64,000 bases of DNA from Acidiferrum sp963764675 (GTDB lineage Bacteria; Acidobacteriota; Terriglobia; Acidiferrales; UBA7541). Every line of letters starts with the position of its first letter. Position 1 is the first letter of the stretch. The notes beneath the pieces are model-generated. The model searched no databases. It saw only the letters and a program-made list of their open reading frames with translations, and was not told the origin of the DNA. Made by a program: the position numbers and the translations under genes. The stretch lies in assembly GCA_963764675.1 (NCBI GenBank), contig CAVXTQ010000008.1, positions 402,756 through 466,755 of the forward strand, read 5' to 3'. Positions 28,304 to 37,047 of this stretch are shown one piece after another.

Positions 28304-28356
28304 AGAATCCTCTCCCTCGCTATCCGTTCATCCTAACATGCAGGCATTGCAATCGA

Positions 28357-28373
28357 CCTGACACCTTGCAGGC
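28357..28373 (+). repeat. 17-bp direct repeat, copy 1
   Basis: The 17 bases CCTGACACCTTGCAGGC recur exactly at 30410-30426 on the other side of the TPR gene. Here the unit lies 39 bases before the 91-bp repeat. Confidence 0.6.
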
Positions 28374-28411
28374 CGGGTACGGCTCTAAATCTGTGTTGGT
28401 GTGGCACGAGT

Positions 28412-28502
28412 GCGTCGCTCGCTTGGCTGGCGCGTTGCGGGGAGGCAAGACGCGACGGTGGAGGTCGCGCTGAAGCGACGCCCCTACACGCCCCTAACAG
28501 CA
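28412..28502 (+). repeat. 91-bp dispersed repeat, copy 1
   Basis: It aligns without gaps to 33460-33550, with six mismatches in 91 bases. It contains the short inverted repeat GTCGC-GCTGAA-GCGAC and ends in CCCCTACACGCCCCTAACAG. No ORF crosses it convincingly. It is probably a non-autonomous intergenic element. Confidence 0.8.
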
Positions 28503-28522
28503 CACTAAATTGGAGCACTACC
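28502..28522 (+). repeat. 21-bp direct repeat, left copy flanking the TPR gene
   Basis: Matches 30391-30411 at 20 of 21 positions (core ATTGGAGCACTACC). It follows the 91-bp repeat directly. Confidence 0.6.
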
Positions 28523-28558
28523 GACGCTTTTAGCCCACTACCCGATCCGAAGGATCGA

Positions 28559-30370
28559 TTGACATGTTCTTTGATTAGACGGAAAGTCATAGACCGGAGT
28601 GGCGGTAAGAACGGGGTCCCGGGCTTGCGTCGCAACCTTGCATTGTTTCCGCTAAAAACAGTATCCATTCTCGCCGGCGTTCTTTCGTTCGCGCCGTTCG
28701 GTGTTCTCCGGGCGCAACAAGGGATTACGCCACCCGCAGTCCTTGGGAAGACAACGCTTCCGATCATCGAAGGCCAAGTAGTCGTTCGCATTCAGGACGA
28801 CAGTGGCTCGCCGTTCCTCAGCCCGCTGACCGTCACGCTCCGCTCGGTGGATATGAAAGTCGATCTGAAGGGCAGTTTCAACCAAGCCGGGCAGACTGCT
28901 TTTAAGGGCATCCCCTCAGGGCAATACTTACTCGAAGTTAGTTCTACGGGATATGGCACCGTGCGCGAGAACGTCTCGATCAATGCCAGCGGACAAGTCC
29001 AAGATCTGGTTGTCGCCATGATTCCGGAAAGCTCGGCCGGCCTATCGCGGACTGCCTCGGGTGCAGCCGTGCCCCCCAAGGCGATCAAGGAGACCGAGAA
29101 AGGTCTTCACGCCTTGCAGATCGCGAGGCTCGACGAAACTCAAACGCATTTGACGCGCGCGCTCGCCATTGCGCCGGATTTCGCCGACGGCAATTATTTG
29201 ATGGGCGTGCTGCTGTTGCGGCGGAACGAGTCCGCCAAAGCGCTGACGTACCTGCAAAAGGCCGTGGACCTCGCGCCCAACCATGCGCCGGCATGGCTGG
29301 CGCTGGGCCAGGCCGCCTATCTTCAACGCGATTATGCGCGCGCCACCGCATCGCTCGAACAATCCCTCCGCGAACAACCGCAGTCTCCGCAGGCCGCGAT
29401 CGCGCAAGATCTGATCGCACGCATGCATGAGTCGACGGTGTCCAACGGGGGCGCCGCGGCTGCAAGCGGTCCGCCCGCGGATCACGGGGGTCACGCTGCT
29501 TTCGCGAAAGCCGGCAATCCCGGCGCGGCCGCGCCGCCAGACCTGCCCGCGCTCACACCCGTTACCGAAACCAACTGGATACCGCCCGATATCGATCAGG
29601 AAAAGCTGGTTCTAGACTCCGGCGCCTCCTGCCAGCTCGCCGACGTACTGCAAGCTACCGGCGATCGCGTAAGGGAGCTGGTCGAAAATGTGGACCGATT
29701 TACCGCCACCGAAAAGGTCGAGCATTCCAGCCTGAGCCCTCTCGGCCTCGAAATCTCCAAAGAAACAAGGAAGTTTGAGTATATGGTGGAGATCCGGCAG
29801 TTCGGTGCTCACGATCTGGATGTACAGGAATATCGCAACGGATCTGTTTCCGCGCAGCAATTCCCTGGGCATATCGGTACCATCGGTCTTCCCACGCTGG
29901 CACTCGTTTTCCATCCTTATTACCAGGAGAAATATGAATTTTCCTGCGAGGGCCGCGGAGCGTGGCGCGGCAAGCCCGCTTGGCTGGTACATTTCCAGCA
30001 GCGAACCGACCGCAAAAGCGCCATGCTCATCTATCGCGTTTCCGGCAAATCCTATGCCGTCGGGTTGAAGGGGCGCGCGTGGATTGACACCGCGAGTTCG
30101 CAAATCCTGGCCATAGAAACAGACACGATGCGGCCGGTGCCCGAGATTGGACTGATGCGCGATCACCAACTCATCGAATATGGCCCGGTCGGCTTCCGAA
30201 ATGACACCATGCACCTTTGGCTGCCGAGAAGTGCGGATTGGTACTGCTCACTTTCGGGGCGGCGCTATCACCGGCGTCACACCTTCAGCCAGTTCTTGCT
30301 GTTCTCCGTCGATGACCAGCAGAAGATCGACAAGCCCAAGGAACCCATCGAGCAGGCGCCCACGCGATAG
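28559..30370 (+). CDS. Exported protein with carboxypeptidase-regulatory-like domain and TPR repeats
   Basis: Up to 603 residues. The possible starts are TTG at 28559 or 28625. The second gives a clean signal peptide ending at VLRAQQ, and no ATG fits. Residues about 70-150 are a CarboxypepD_reg-like beta-sandwich (TAFKGIPSGQYLLEVSSTGY). Residues about 175-290 are TPR helices (KALTYLQKAVDLAPNHAPAW, YARATASLEQSL). The C-terminal 250 residues form a soluble domain (SSLSPLGLEISKETRKFEYM) of unknown type found in acidobacterial proteins. It is probably periplasmic or surface-bound and a scaffold. The gene is bracketed by short direct repeats. Confidence 0.75.
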   Translation: MTCSLIRRKVIDRSGGKNGVPGLRRNLALFPLKTVSILAGVLSFAPFGVLRAQQGITPPAVLGKTTLPIIEGQVVVRIQDDSGSPFLSPLTVTLRSVDMKVDLKGSFNQAGQTAFKGIPSGQYLLEVSSTGYGTVRENVSINASGQVQDLVVAMIPESSAGLSRTASGAAVPPKAIKETEKGLHALQIARLDETQTHLTRALAIAPDFADGNYLMGVLLLRRNESAKALTYLQKAVDLAPNHAPAWLALGQAAYLQRDYARATASLEQSLREQPQSPQAAIAQDLIARMHESTVSNGGAAAASGPPADHGGHAAFAKAGNPGAAAPPDLPALTPVTETNWIPPDIDQEKLVLDSGASCQLADVLQATGDRVRELVENVDRFTATEKVEHSSLSPLGLEISKETRKFEYMVEIRQFGAHDLDVQEYRNGSVSAQQFPGHIGTIGLPTLALVFHPYYQEKYEFSCEGRGAWRGKPAWLVHFQQRTDRKSAMLIYRVSGKSYAVGLKGRAWIDTASSQILAIETDTMRPVPEIGLMRDHQLIEYGPVGFRNDTMHLWLPRSADWYCSLSGRRYHRRHTFSQFLLFSVDDQQKIDKPKEPIEQAPTR

Positions 30371-30390
30371 ATAACACGCCCCGAAAAGCA

Positions 30391-30426
30391 ACACTAGATT
30401 GGAGCACTACCTGACACCTTGCAGGC
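30391..30426 (+). repeat. Right-flank repeats of the TPR gene: 21-bp unit then 17-bp unit
   Basis: The 21-bp unit at 30391-30411 and the 17-bp unit at 30410-30426 are fused here, whereas on the left side they are separated by the 91-bp repeat and lie in the opposite order. Confidence 0.6.
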
Positions 30427-30602
30427 GATAGCTGGCGGCGTGGCAAATGCACGCGCGGATGGCTTCGAGGCTCAGGGGCGGTGGCTCTACAAGCGCCGCG
30501 GGATGCCTCTTGCTGGGGGCGTGTTGCCGCAATTTACGGGAGTGGGTCAGTTTCCGGTTACCGCGTTTACCGGAACTTGCTTCAAAAGCTTAAGATAGGT
30601 GC

Positions 30603-31065
30603 ATGCCCATCGAGGTAGCTATCCGGCGACCGCGACCCTACGAGTACGACGCAGTGCGAGAGCTCATAGAGATCGTAGCGACGGAGACGTTTAAGGACCT
30701 TTTCGCTCCGAATCGTGTCCCCTTGGAGTTCAAAGACGAGGACTGGCCGCTGGCATGGGTAGCAGCATCGTGATGCGAAGATTCTCGGGGTGATAATAAC
30801 GCACCAGGAGTGGGTTGATGACCTTTGGGTGCTTCAGGAGTACCGGCGACAAGGCGTCGGAAGGAGACTGCTGGCACAAGGTGAATCCGAGATAGCTGCT
30901 CGCGGTTGCCAGCCGTGCCGTCTTCGCGTCGTTAAGTCGAATGTGGTCGCGGTACAGTTCTATTTTCGTCAAGGATGGCGGATTGCGCGAGAGTTCGCCC
31001 ACGAAAAGTACCATCATCCCATGCTGGAGATGGCCAAGTCTTTTCCGTTCCCGCAGCAGGCTTAG
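30603..31065 (+). pseudogene. GNAT acetyltransferase, frameshifted
   Basis: The first frame starts at ATG 30603 (MPIEVAIRRPRPYEYDAVRE), the normal start of a GNAT protein, and hits TGA at 30771 after WPLAWVAAS. The remainder continues in the +1 frame from about 30772 (RDAKILGVIITHQEWVDDLW). It has the acetyl-CoA-binding signature RRQGVGRRLLAQGE and the FYFRQGW motif, and ends at 31065. Together they give one complete GNAT N-acetyltransferase of about 154 residues. A single-base indel near 30770 explains the break. It may be a real pseudogene or a sequence error. Confidence 0.8.
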
Positions 31066-31311
31066 TTTCTCCGTTGCCGGTAAGCGCTGCCAGCTCAGAT
31101 GGTCGACGCAACACTTGCTGCAGTTTACTCGCAGGAGTTTCAGAAATTCCGGGTCGACCCAAACGGTATTTAGCGGTTTCGGTTGAAGCTCCACATTCCC
31201 ATACCTTACCTATCGAGGCCTCGAACGCACTGCCGCGAAGAGAAGCGCACCGCCGATTTGCGCGCTTCAGGTACCCATGTGGGCTCTCGACTGCGCCCGC
31301 CGCGGAAGCGA

Positions 31312-33180
31312 TCAGAAGGTGAAACGACCACCGACTGTCGGAGCAAAGTTGCTGTTGTAGTTATAGGGGACGCCCGGTTTATGAGGAATGGCGATGGCCA
31401 GACCGCCGCTCACGTAGGAATACGCAAATCCGGCAAAAGCGTCGAAACGCTTAGTGAAGTGATGATCCGCATAAAGGGACACCTCGTTGAGGGTGCCCGC
31501 GCAGGAAGCGCGGAAACCGGCTGCGGGCGAGCAGGTCGGCGGAATACGGAAGTCATTCTGGCGCTGTTGATACCAGGAGAAAGTGAAGTCGGTTTTGCTG
31601 CGGTAGGTGTACTTCACGCCCGTCCACCAGATCTGCACCAACTTTTCAGAATCAAGATTGTTGTCTTCGACGCCGCTCATGAAATAACCGCCCTGGTCCG
31701 AGGCGCCAACGCCCAAAGGGTTCAACGGGTTGTTCTGCCAGATGTATTCGTAGCCGGCAAAAAACTTGAAGGGGTCCCACGTATACTTGGCAGCGACCAT
31801 AATGGCGTTGTTGTCGGTCACGATGCCATATACGGTGTTGTTTGTGTCGATCAGATTAACCCCGGTGATGGGGTTTGTATTGATGCTGTCGGTGGTGGAC
31901 TGATATGACTGCGTCGGGCTCTGAGGCCCCAGCAAGGGGTTTAATACGCTGATGGCCTGGTTGTAATGTTGGAAGACGACGTCGGCCGAGAACTTGCCGT
32001 AGTTTCCGCCGAGATCGAATCCATAGGCGTTATTATGCACCAATTCCGGCGTACAGGCGGCGGCAGTCCAGGTGGCGGAGGCCGAGAAGCAGCCGGCAGA
32101 ACCATTGGCAAATTTATACATCGCGCCGAAATGCACCGGGCCATAGGCGAGGCGATACTTTAAGGCGTCGTCCCAACGGGAGTCCTCGGTGTCGCCGCCG
32201 CCGGCCATCGTGCCGTTATATCCAATATAGGAAAAGGCATAGCCGCCGCCGACCGGATCATAAAGGAGCATCGCATCGGTGCCGAGGGCGCGCTGACGAC
32301 CGAAGGTCAGCGTGCCGAAATGCGCGGACGATATACCGCCATAGTATTCGTCATTGAAGGGTTGGCCTGCACGCGCGCCGTCGATGGCTTCCGAGTAGCT
32401 GGCCCTGGGGAGGCCGTTGTTGGCGGTCATGGTGGCCGATGCGTTGGCGAGCAGGCCGGAATTCGGATTGATGCCAGTGGAAGCGTTGAACACCACGGAC
32501 CAGCCAGGCAGAAACTCTTCCTTGCCCCTGACGCCTAGACCCGTCTGCTGCAGGTTGTTTGGTGCGACGAGGAATCGATGTTGAAAGCCGTTTCGGTTCA
32601 CCAGAGATTCGCCTTCATAGTTATAGCCGTTTACCGGTAAGCCGTGGCTGACGTAGCCGATGCCAACGTCATACGCACCGTACAACGTGATGCCGTGCCA
32701 GGTCAGCGAGCAATCGGTGGTGGCGAACTCGTGGCTGCTCGCGCAGGCGTCTGGGGTGCTCGGCTGCATCTTGATGTCGACCGTGGCGTCCTGGCCAGCC
32801 GCCAAGCTGATCCCCGTGCGCGTTTCCTCGGCGAACCCGTGTTTTGCCGCTCGAATCTGGAAGCGCCCCGGAGGCAGGCCGGACGCCTGAAAGTGCCCCC
32901 CGCCGTCGGTTGCGATCGTGCGGGTTGCACCTGTATCGACGTTCTTGATTGTCACCGCGACATCGGGAAGGGCTGCGCCGGTTTGGTTCGTCACGACGCC
33001 GGAAAGGCTCGCTCCCGTTTGGGCCCACGCCGGGAACGCCCCCATCACAAGGCACAGAAGCAGCAGGAAGGGTTGGGCCAGCGGCAGTGAGGTAGCCGTT
33101 GGAACGTAGCCGGCGCGCGTCAAAGCTTTCCATCGTCTCCCGTACCGGAAGAGGATCTGCGAGCAGTCAGAGCGTTTCAC
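31312..33180 (-). CDS. Outer-membrane porin with N-terminal carboxypeptidase-regulatory-like domain
   Basis: About 622 residues from GTG 33180, which has an AGAGGA ribosome site. A TTG 21 codons upstream is less likely. After a long n-region, the signal peptide ends near MGAFPAWAQ. Residues about 55-135 form a CarboxypepD_reg beta-sandwich (LSGVVTNQTGAALPDVAVTI). The rest is a Gram-negative trimeric porin-like barrel: LTWHGITLYGAYDVGIGYVS, then RFLVAPNNLQQTGLGVRGKE and FGTLTFGRQRALGTDAML. It ends in Phe (VGGRFTF), the usual outer-membrane insertion signal. It should mediate diffusion of small solutes. The fusion to a regulatory-like domain is unusual for this porin type. Confidence 0.82.
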   Translation of the reverse strand: MKRSDCSQILFRYGRRWKALTRAGYVPTATSLPLAQPFLLLLCLVMGAFPAWAQTGASLSGVVTNQTGAALPDVAVTIKNVDTGATRTIATDGGGHFQASGLPPGRFQIRAAKHGFAEETRTGISLAAGQDATVDIKMQPSTPDACASSHEFATTDCSLTWHGITLYGAYDVGIGYVSHGLPVNGYNYEGESLVNRNGFQHRFLVAPNNLQQTGLGVRGKEEFLPGWSVVFNASTGINPNSGLLANASATMTANNGLPRASYSEAIDGARAGQPFNDEYYGGISSAHFGTLTFGRQRALGTDAMLLYDPVGGGYAFSYIGYNGTMAGGGDTEDSRWDDALKYRLAYGPVHFGAMYKFANGSAGCFSASATWTAAACTPELVHNNAYGFDLGGNYGKFSADVVFQHYNQAISVLNPLLGPQSPTQSYQSTTDSINTNPITGVNLIDTNNTVYGIVTDNNAIMVAAKYTWDPFKFFAGYEYIWQNNPLNPLGVGASDQGGYFMSGVEDNNLDSEKLVQIWWTGVKYTYRSKTDFTFSWYQQRQNDFRIPPTCSPAAGFRASCAGTLNEVSLYADHHFTKRFDAFAGFAYSYVSGGLAIAIPHKPGVPYNYNSNFAPTVGGRFTF

Positions 33181-33703
33181 GATGGATCCTCTTTCATAAA
33201 AAGCGAACGAGAAAATCGCAAAGTAGTCCCCCCGCCAGATCAATTAGAAATGGAAGCTAACGCCGGGCGACACTTTAGCTCGTATTGATACATTAGAGCA
33301 ATGCGTTTTTATATGATTTGATCGACGTGTCCACCAGCTGTTTTCATCGTGCGAATCCTAGCGTCGAGAATCCAGCGTAGAGTAACTAACTCCGAGAGCT
33401 CGAGCAGCTTCTAGACACCTCTATCGCGGGGACATTACCATCGCGTTCGCGGCAAGATTGCGGCGCTCGCGTGGCTGGCGCGTTGCAAGGAGGCAAGACG
33501 CGGCGGTGGGGGTCGCGCTGAAGCGACGCCCCTACACGCCCCTAACAGCAACACTCTGCTCGAACCTACCTTGCATTGAAAACAAAGGCTAAACTCGCTG
33601 GCTAGGTTAGATCAGCCGGAACGCTATTCTGGCTAGGTGAAGAGAAGACTCTCGATCACGTTGTGCCGCAAGCGGAAGGGGTGGTAATTCGTATCGCAAC
33701 CTG
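33181..33703. other. Intergenic segment with the second 91-bp repeat
   Basis: Apart from the porin leader, this stretch holds the 91-bp repeat at 33460-33550 and AT-richer sequence near 33240-33330. I see no convincing gene, RNA or hairpin. Confidence 0.6.
33460..33550 (+). repeat. 91-bp dispersed repeat, copy 2
   Basis: Same orientation as 28412-28502, with six mismatches and no gaps. Its right end continues into AACACT, shared with the repeat near 30391, then diverges. Confidence 0.8.
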
Positions 33704-33958
33704 GTGTCCTGCTGCACGGACTGCAATTGCTCGAAAGCGCGACAGCCGGTAAGGGATTTTCTGCGCCACCTGTACCGGGAGGGAAGACTCACGGCGATGG
33801 AGCTTAGCGAGCGAATTCGAGCGCTGGATGCACTGGCGGCAGGCAAGCGTCCACGCATGGAGACTTCGGACGGTCCGGATACCGAGTGGGAAGCGGAGAA
33901 GCGAGAATCTAGTCCGGGTCGGTGTCGGTCTCGGGGAACTCCGTCGCGAGGGACTTGA
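33704..33958 (+). CDS. Possible small Cys-containing hypothetical protein
   Basis: An 84-codon frame from a GTG. It begins MSCCTDCNCSKARQPVRDFL and continues with a helical, charged stretch (MELSERIRALDALAAG). The first 65 codons look protein-like, but the last part overlaps the convergent recX gene by 50 bases and turns into low-complexity Arg/Ser/Gly. No family is recognised. It could equally be the open complement of non-coding DNA. Confidence 0.3.
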   Translation: MSCCTDCNCSKARQPVRDFLRHLYREGRLTAMELSERIRALDALAAGKRPRMETSDGPDTEWEAEKRESSPGRCRSRGTPSRGT

Positions 33959-34355
33959 GTTCGCGGCGGATGGCGTCGGAGGGGAAGCCGGCGGCGAGGA
34001 GGCTGCGGTAGAGGGAGGCAATTTTGCGATCCGAGATTTCGCCTCGAGTCAGCTTTAGCTTGCGATCGATGCGGTGGCGGATGGCGGCGCGCTCGGCGGC
34101 ATCGTCGGTGGCGCTTTCGGCGGCAGCTTGGATGTTTGTGTCGGAAACGCCGCGGGCGCGGAGGTCGCGGGCAATTCGGAATTTACCCTGGCGGCGAATC
34201 TCGGTGCGCTGACGCGTGAATTGCTGTGCGTAGCGGGCGTCGTCGAGTTGACCGTTTTCTCGCAGCCGCGCCAGGACTACCTGGGCGAGAAGTTTGCTTG
34301 ACGCACGGCGCTCGAGGAGCCGCTTCATTTCTTGTACGGAGTGCGGGCGGCGCAT
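33909..34355 (-). CDS. recX: Regulatory protein RecX
   Basis: RecX binds the RecA filament and limits recombination. The protein from the ATG at 34355 has 148 residues with the three-helix RecX repeats: MRRPHSVQEMKRLLERRA, then GQLDDARYAQQFTRQR, and FRIARDLRARGVSDTNIQ. Homology-like sequence continues upstream in the same frame (KLDTESDLYDVALRAL, the normal RecX start). However, no ATG, GTG or TTG lies in that frame within the next 150 bases. Either the protein is N-terminally short, a rare start codon is used, or a base is missing. recA is not in this window. Confidence 0.82.
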   Translation of the reverse strand: MRRPHSVQEMKRLLERRASSKLLAQVVLARLRENGQLDDARYAQQFTRQRTEIRRQGKFRIARDLRARGVSDTNIQAAAESATDDAAERAAIRHRIDRKLKLTRGEISDRKIASLYRSLLAAGFPSDAIRRELKSLATEFPETDTDPD

Positions 34356-34565
34356 GAGGGCGCGGAGGGCGACGTCGTAGAGGTCGGATTCGGTGTCGAG
34401 CTTACGAGGCTTGAGAACACGGGGAAAGAATGAGGTAAGGAAGTAGTGAAGTAAAGAGGGTAAGGAATTAGGCGATCGAGCGCCTACGTTTGGCGCGCCG
34501 GCCTCGCATGCGCAAGTTGGGTGTGGGCAGCGTTCGCACAGACAAGAGTGTCTGTGCTACCCGGA

Positions 34566-35219
34566 TTATTCGCCGGCGGGTTTGGCGCCGGGGAGGCGGC
34601 TTTTTAGGAATTTGATTTGGCCATCGTGGTTGGATTCGTGTTCGGCGACGTGGAACCACTTGGCATAATTGTTGGCCTTGAAGTCGGCTTCGGTCACCAC
34701 CGTTGTCAGCCACTTGTCGTCGCGCTTGCGGAACTCGGCGAGATTTTTTTCGCGCGATTCGTGAAGGGTGTTCAGGTAGTAGTCGAGGCTATTGCCTTTA
34801 ATGGCTTTGCGCGCGGGCTCGCCGAGGTTCATCGGAATGTCCCACTTTTTCTTTTCGTCGTCCGGCCACGAATCCCATTTCATACCGCCAAACGTGTTCA
34901 AGCCGTAGTAATGATCCGTCGCGGCGAGGTGCAAAAGCAGCGCGCCGATGGTGTTGGCTTTGGCGTCGAGGAGAGAGTCGAGATCGGCCTGCGACATGCC
35001 CTTGACGTTGTAGACGACTTGCTCGCGGGTGAAGGCGAGCATGGAGACCAGCGTGCCGATCTGCGGAGAGTAGCCCGGCTGAGGACCAACGATCCAGGCT
35101 TCTTCGTCTGCCGCGGCAGCGGGCGCGGGAGACAGCGCGAAGCTGGAAAGACCAGTGGCGAAGATTGCGCCGGCCTTGAGGAAGGTGCGGCGATTGGGTA
35201 GACATTCGGATGGGAGCAT
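34566..35219 (-). CDS. DinB-family protein with Tat signal
   Basis: A 217-residue protein whose N-terminus has the twin-arginine motif PNRRTFLKAG and a hydrophobic stretch ending at APAAAADEE, so it is exported folded. The rest is a four-helix DinB/YfiT-like fold. Potential metal-binding His residues lie in LLLHLAATDHYYG and FHVAEHESNHDGQ. DinB-like proteins bind a divalent metal and some act as thiol-dependent transferases. An exported version is less common than cytoplasmic ones. The function is unknown. Confidence 0.82.
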   Translation of the reverse strand: MLPSECLPNRRTFLKAGAIFATGLSSFALSPAPAAAADEEAWIVGPQPGYSPQIGTLVSMLAFTREQVVYNVKGMSQADLDSLLDAKANTIGALLLHLAATDHYYGLNTFGGMKWDSWPDDEKKKWDIPMNLGEPARKAIKGNSLDYYLNTLHESREKNLAEFRKRDDKWLTTVVTEADFKANNYAKWFHVAEHESNHDGQIKFLKSRLPGAKPAGE

Positions 35220-35318
35220 GGGCGTTCTCCGTTCGCAAAGCGATAAGCACGGGGATGATACTGCCGCGAGGCGGCGGAAGGGAAGTGCCTAGTGGCGAGC
35301 GAAGGCAAGAGGGACCAG

Positions 35319-35600
35319 CTACGTTAGGCTGCGGTTTATCCCCTGAACCGCGGTTCCAATGACCGCGTACAGTCCAGCGTTCGCCAAAGAGATGAAGAAC
35401 CAAACTACCAGCGCTTCAACAACGCCCCCGTTTTGCAGCGCCATCGCAGCAATAGACGGCGGACACAAAACTAGAAAGAGAAGGTCGTTGCCATATATCA
35501 GGTGCGAGTTCATGTAAAACGCATAGCCGCACAGCGCGAGCCCTACACAGAATCCTGCGATTCCGAAACCCAAGGGTAAAGACTTTTTGAGTTTGATCAA
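35319..35600 (-). CDS. Small membrane protein, unknown
   Basis: A 93-residue protein read from TTG 35600 with a weak ribosome site. It has about three hydrophobic segments (SLPLGFGIAGFCVGLALCGY, LLFLVLCPPSIAAMAL, VEALVVWFFISLANAGLYAV) separated by short loops. No family is recognised. The gene lies between pilT and the DinB-like gene, all on the minus strand, and looks like a stand-alone cassette. Confidence 0.55.
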   Translation of the reverse strand: MIKLKKSLPLGFGIAGFCVGLALCGYAFYMNSHLIYGNDLLFLVLCPPSIAAMALQNGGVVEALVVWFFISLANAGLYAVIGTAVQGINRSLT

Positions 35601-35627
35601 TGGTGCTTCAGTCTCACGCTTCCACGC

Positions 35628-36773
35628 TCACTTGCGGGCGAAGCGCTCGAAGTCGGCCATTTGGCGCTCCATTTCCTCGCGGGCGGAGTCGGAGGCGGAG
35701 CGGATGCCTTGGATGCGGAGTCGGAATTCGTCCGGATTGGAGGAGCGCGAGAGGGCTTCCTCGAGGGTGATGAGTTGCTTGGTGTAGAGATCGAAGAGCG
35801 ATTGATCGAAGGTCTGCATGCCGTATTGGCTGGTGCCGGCAGCGATGGCGTCGTGAATCAGGCGGGTCTTGTCTGGATTGATGATGCAATCGCGGATGTA
35901 CCCGGTGGCGATCATGATTTCGACGGCGGGAACGCGGCCCTGGTCGTCGGCGCGGCGCACGAGGCGCTGGGAGATGACCGCTTTGAGCGTGGCGGCCATT
36001 TGCAAGCGAATCTGTTTCTGCTCGGGAGGCGGAAAGACAGCGATGATACGTTGAATGGTTTCCGTGGCGTCGAGAGTGTGCAAAGTCGAGAAAACGAGGT
36101 GGCCGGTTTCCGCGGCGAGGAGCGCGGTGGAAATGGTTTCGAGGTCGCGCATTTCGCCGACCAGAATCACGTCGGGATCTTGACGGAGGGCAGCGCGCAA
36201 GGCGGTGGAGAAGTTTGCGGTGTCGACTTCGACTTCGCGCTGGTTGATGAAGCTCTTCTTGTCGCGGTGCAGGAACTCGATGGGGTCTTCGATGGTGATG
36301 AGATGGTCGGAGCGATTGGCGTTGATGCGGTCGATCATGGCGGCGAGCGTGGTGGACTTGCCGGAACCGGTGGTGCCGGTGACGAGGACCAGGCCGCGCT
36401 GCTCTTCGCAAATTCGGGTGATGACGGTGGGAAGATTGAGCTCTTCGGTAGTACGGATTTTGGTCGGGATCACGCGGAGGACCATGCCGACGTTGCCGCG
36501 CTGCTGAAAGACGTTGACGCGGAAGCGGCCGAGGCCGGCGACGCCATAGGCCATGTCGAGCTCGGCGGTCTCCTTGAATTTTTGCTTCTGGCGATTGGTC
36601 ATCATGCTGAAAGCCATAGAGAGCATTTCTTCCGGCGTAATGCGGGCGACGTCGGTGAGAGGCGTCAGGAGGCCGTCAACGCGGAGATAGGGGTGGTTGC
36701 CGACTTTGAGGTGCAAGTCCGAAGCTTTGTTTTCGACGGCTCGGCGGAGCAGATCGTCAATATTCAGGGCCAT
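35628..36773 (-). CDS. pilT: Type IV pilus retraction ATPase PilT
   Basis: A 381-residue cytoplasmic ATPase that depolymerises type IV pili and so drives twitching. The N-terminal domain (LLRRAVENKASDLHLKVGN) precedes the RecA-like core. Walker A is GTTGSGKSTT, the Asp box is IEDPIEFLH, Walker B is DPDVILVGEMRDLETI, and the His box is GHLVFSTLHT. A C-terminal AIRS-like motif is not obvious. The protein works as a hexamer at the pilus base. No other pilus gene is in the window. A paralogous PilU is possible but the length and start favour PilT. Confidence 0.93.
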   Translation of the reverse strand: MALNIDDLLRRAVENKASDLHLKVGNHPYLRVDGLLTPLTDVARITPEEMLSMAFSMMTNRQKQKFKETAELDMAYGVAGLGRFRVNVFQQRGNVGMVLRVIPTKIRTTEELNLPTVITRICEEQRGLVLVTGTTGSGKSTTLAAMIDRINANRSDHLITIEDPIEFLHRDKKSFINQREVEVDTANFSTALRAALRQDPDVILVGEMRDLETISTALLAAETGHLVFSTLHTLDATETIQRIIAVFPPPEQKQIRLQMAATLKAVISQRLVRRADDQGRVPAVEIMIATGYIRDCIINPDKTRLIHDAIAAGTSQYGMQTFDQSLFDLYTKQLITLEEALSRSSNPDEFRLRIQGIRSASDSAREEMERQMADFERFARK

Positions 36774-36969
36774 GAACTGTGAGCTCCCGCGATGATGGCG
36801 CTATTTGGCGAAGTTAACATCCGAGGTGGTAGTGAGCAAGGAAAGCGCCGTTTGGAGTTGCGCGCGTAGTTACTGGCGTATTGGAGGAAGTAGAGGACGT
36901 GAAGGAAATACAGGAGGCAAAGGAGCGGGCGCTTCTTTGTGCAACGCTTTGGAGAGATTGACGTTGAGG

Positions 36970-37001
36970 TCCCTCGGCTACCCTTTCGGGTAACCGAGGG
37001 A
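36970..37001 (+). repeat. Imperfect 14-bp hairpin repeat
   Basis: The arms TCCCTCGGCTACCC and GGGTAACCGAGGGA pair with one mismatch around TTTC. It follows GAGG and precedes ATGACAAG, like the hairpin at 37871. It lies between the aquaporin and pilT genes. Confidence 0.65.
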
Positions 37002-37047
37002 TGACAAGTTTACCTGGTGGGGCGGCCGCAGCTATGCCCGTGACGGG

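Noticed and set aside
28304..28558. CRISPR-like repeats near alaS
   Set aside because: The repeats are few, of different lengths and without regular spacers.
35661..36782. 373-codon open frame opposite pilT
   Set aside because: Composition is that of an antisense frame (Gly/Asp/Val-rich); pilT is certain here.
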